From assembly GCF_014638845.1 (NCBI RefSeq), contig NZ_BMFP01000003.1, positions 124,001 through 188,000 of the forward strand: 64,000 bases of DNA, in the 5' to 3' direction. The translations under genes and the position numbers were made by a program. Position 1 is the first letter of the stretch. Each line of letters starts with the position of its first letter. Below, piece after piece: positions 62,572 through 64,000 of the stretch. The notes under the pieces were generated by a model. The model was not told the DNA's origin, searched no databases, and saw only the letters and a list, made by a program, of their open reading frames with translations. This DNA comes from Pontibacter amylolyticus (GTDB taxonomy: Bacteria > Bacteroidota > Bacteroidia > Cytophagales > Hymenobacteraceae).

Positions 62572-63543
62572 ATGACCTGGTACCAAACGCTCACCCTGCT
62601 CGAAATCCTGTTCGGCATCCTCTTCCTGGGGCTGTACATCGGGTATCTGTGGCGCGTGCAGAAGGTATCCGCCTTTTTCGGTCAGCGCCCCCATGGTGTC
62701 TGGGTGAAGTTCGTGCTGCGCCATGCCTATGTGGTGCTGCTCATCATCGCCATCCTCGGTCCCTCTTTCGGAGCCATGAAAAAGGAGATCAAGACCATTG
62801 GCAAGGACATCTACATCGCCGTGGACCTGTCGGCCTCCATGGATGCCCACGATGTGCAGCCCTCCCGCCTGGAACGGGCCAAACGTGACATCATCCGGCT
62901 GATCAGCCGCTTCAACTCCGACCGTATCGGCCTGATCGTGTTTGATTCGGAAGCCTACCTGCAAAGTCCGCTCACCTATGACCAACAGGCGCTCACGCTC
63001 TATACCCAAACCCTTCGCACGGGGCTGCTGCCACATGGCGGCACCAGTTTTATACCTGTGCTGGAACTGGTGTCGCAGAAATTCGGGCAGGCCGCATCAC
63101 CTGAAGCGAGTGAGCAGAAGGCGCGCATCCTGGTGCTCATCAGTGACGGGGAGGATTTTGGGGGCCGAACCTCCGACTGGGCCGATAGACTGCGTGAGCA
63201 GAATATTCGTGTCTTTGCGCTTGGCGTCGGCACCACGGATGGTGCCCAGATCCCGGTTGGTACCTCTTTTAAAAAGGACCAGCAAGGCAACCCTGTGGTT
63301 ACCCGTTTGCACCCCGAGGGACTCGAACAATTGGCAGAAGCGACCGAAGGCGAGTATTTTGAGGTCAATGGCCGCATCAGTGAGGTGAGCCGCCTCATCA
63401 ACGCCATCAACAACATTGAAGGGGAGTTGCGTGAAAGCAAAACCATAGACGTTACCGCCAACAAGTATATCTATCCACTGGCCCTGGCCCTGCTGCTAAT
63501 ACTGCTGGATGTACTCATCACCGTTAAGCTGATCAGGATATGA
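62572..63543 (+). CDS. BatB-like VWA domain membrane protein
   Basis: A 323-residue protein of the Bacteroides aerotolerance (Bat) type. N-terminal membrane helices (LEILFGILFLGLYIGYLW and HAYVVLLIIAILGPSFGA) precede a VWA domain with the MIDAS motif IYIAVDLSASMDAHD (DxSxS), a Thr in HGGTSFIPVLELV and the Asp in LISDGEDFGG. A C-terminal helix (LALALLLILLDVLITVKLI) anchors the end. Bat proteins form an envelope complex linked to stress tolerance through a MoxR ATPase. ATG 62572 follows a good -7 box; the frame is open from 62425. The stop overlaps the next start (ATGA). Confidence 0.9.
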   Translation: MTWYQTLTLLEILFGILFLGLYIGYLWRVQKVSAFFGQRPHGVWVKFVLRHAYVVLLIIAILGPSFGAMKKEIKTIGKDIYIAVDLSASMDAHDVQPSRLERAKRDIIRLISRFNSDRIGLIVFDSEAYLQSPLTYDQQALTLYTQTLRTGLLPHGGTSFIPVLELVSQKFGQAASPEASEQKARILVLISDGEDFGGRTSDWADRLREQNIRVFALGVGTTDGAQIPVGTSFKKDQQGNPVVTRLHPEGLEQLAEATEGEYFEVNGRISEVSRLINAINNIEGELRESKTIDVTANKYIYPLALALLLILLDVLITVKLIRI

Positions 63544-64000
63544 AAGCGATCTTGGCGGCCTTACTGTTTATCGGGTTTCTGTCTGGTGGACTGCGTACCA
63601 TCTCGCTGATGAACGAACATGCGGACCTGGCAGCTGTGGCTTATAAGCGAGGTGATTACATAGAGGCTGTGGCCTCGTACGAATACCTGTTAGAAGATCT
63701 CGAAGTACAGGATGACCAGGTACGGCTGAACCTGGGGCATGCCTATTTCCGATTAGGCGAAATGCAGAAAGCGCAGCAGCAGTACACCCTGCTGGCCAAC
63801 CATGCCTCCCGCCATATCAAGGCTGTTTCGCTTCTACAACTCGGTGCCATCTCCTCACAAAACAGGAAATACAAACAAGCCCTTTCCTACTTCCGCCAAA
63901 CGCTGATCATAGAGCCGGGAAACCAAGCCGCCAGGTATAACTACGAGCTGATCAAGAAACTACTCGAGGAACGCCCGGAACTATCCCGAACCGATGAAGA
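63540..64000 (+). CDS. Tetratricopeptide repeat protein, BatC-like (partial, 3' end missing)
   Basis: Starts with ATG overlapping the stop of the VWA gene and runs off the right edge after ~153 residues. A signal-like helix (ILAALLFIGFLSGG) is followed by TPR units: AVAYKRGDYIEAVASYEYLL, RLNLGHAYFRLGEMQKAQQQ and QNRKYKQALSYFRQTLIIEP. Position after a BatB-like gene is the usual place of BatC/TPR proteins. Coupled translation with the VWA gene is likely. Confidence 0.88.
   Translation, partial: MKAILAALLFIGFLSGGLRTISLMNEHADLAAVAYKRGDYIEAVASYEYLLEDLEVQDDQVRLNLGHAYFRLGEMQKAQQQYTLLANHASRHIKAVSLLQLGAISSQNRKYKQALSYFRQTLIIEPGNQAARYNYELIKKLLEERPELSRTDE

Overview
The window reads as chromosomal DNA of a Bacteroidota bacterium, most likely Cytophagales/Hymenobacteraceae (Pontibacter-like). 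I infer this from gene content (Bat-type VWA/TPR pair, DUF3536 GH57 protein, DUF486 protein, Bacteroidota-type lipoprotein signals), frequent absence of Shine-Dalgarno sites, TAnnTTTG-like -7 boxes and rather high GC with lower-GC patches. No reference search was run; names come from protein motifs read by eye.

Layout. 0-3.5 kb: 3' end of an XRE/ImmA-type regulator, a mosaic intergenic repeat, xseA-xseB and a small membrane protein. 3.5-24.5 kb: a trehalose/alpha-glucan locus. A fused OtsA-OtsB gene stands first. Two divergent operons follow: glgE, treS-maltokinase, glgB on the minus strand (trehalose to branched alpha-glucan) and treZ, GH57/DUF3536, treY, malQ on the plus strand (glucan back to trehalose and trimming). 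24.6-33.3 kb: thioredoxin-like protein, L,D-transpeptidase, M23 lipoprotein, convergent ppx and ppk1, PagL-like lipid A deacylase, DUF302 protein. 33.4-41 kb: CPBP protease, AT-rich orphan gene, gyrB, DUF486 protein, a lipoprotein-SCO-cytochrome c trio and a cupin. 41-47.3 kb: accessory region with a compact DNA methyltransferase/nuclease pair, a rifampin ADP-ribosyltransferase (arr), a SAM methyltransferase and three lower-GC orphan genes. 47.6-56 kb: bacterial alpha-2-macroglobulin and its partner PBP1C, separated by a GIY-YIG nuclease gene and a perfect 30-bp inverted repeat. 56-61.3 kb: minus-strand run of lipoprotein, exported HIU-hydrolase-like protein, HbpS-like protein, Crp and AraC regulators, ankyrin protein and exported amidohydrolase. 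61.8-64 kb: tRNA-Ser/Pro/Arg cluster, then a BatB-like VWA protein and a truncated TPR protein.

The most striking signal is not a gene. The 7-mer AGGTATA (or TATACCT) occurs roughly 115-120 times by hand count, in both orientations, in all reading frames and in intergenic DNA, against about 5-8 expected by chance. It resembles the cyanobacterial HIP1 phenomenon. Other unusual points are a 0.5-kb mosaic repeat in three copies whose hairpin shows compensatory base changes, an OtsB domain whose nucleophilic Asp is Glu, an AT-hook-like tail on the glycogen branching enzyme, the compact restriction-modification candidate, and the inverted repeat/GIY-YIG unit that splits an otherwise typical gene pair.
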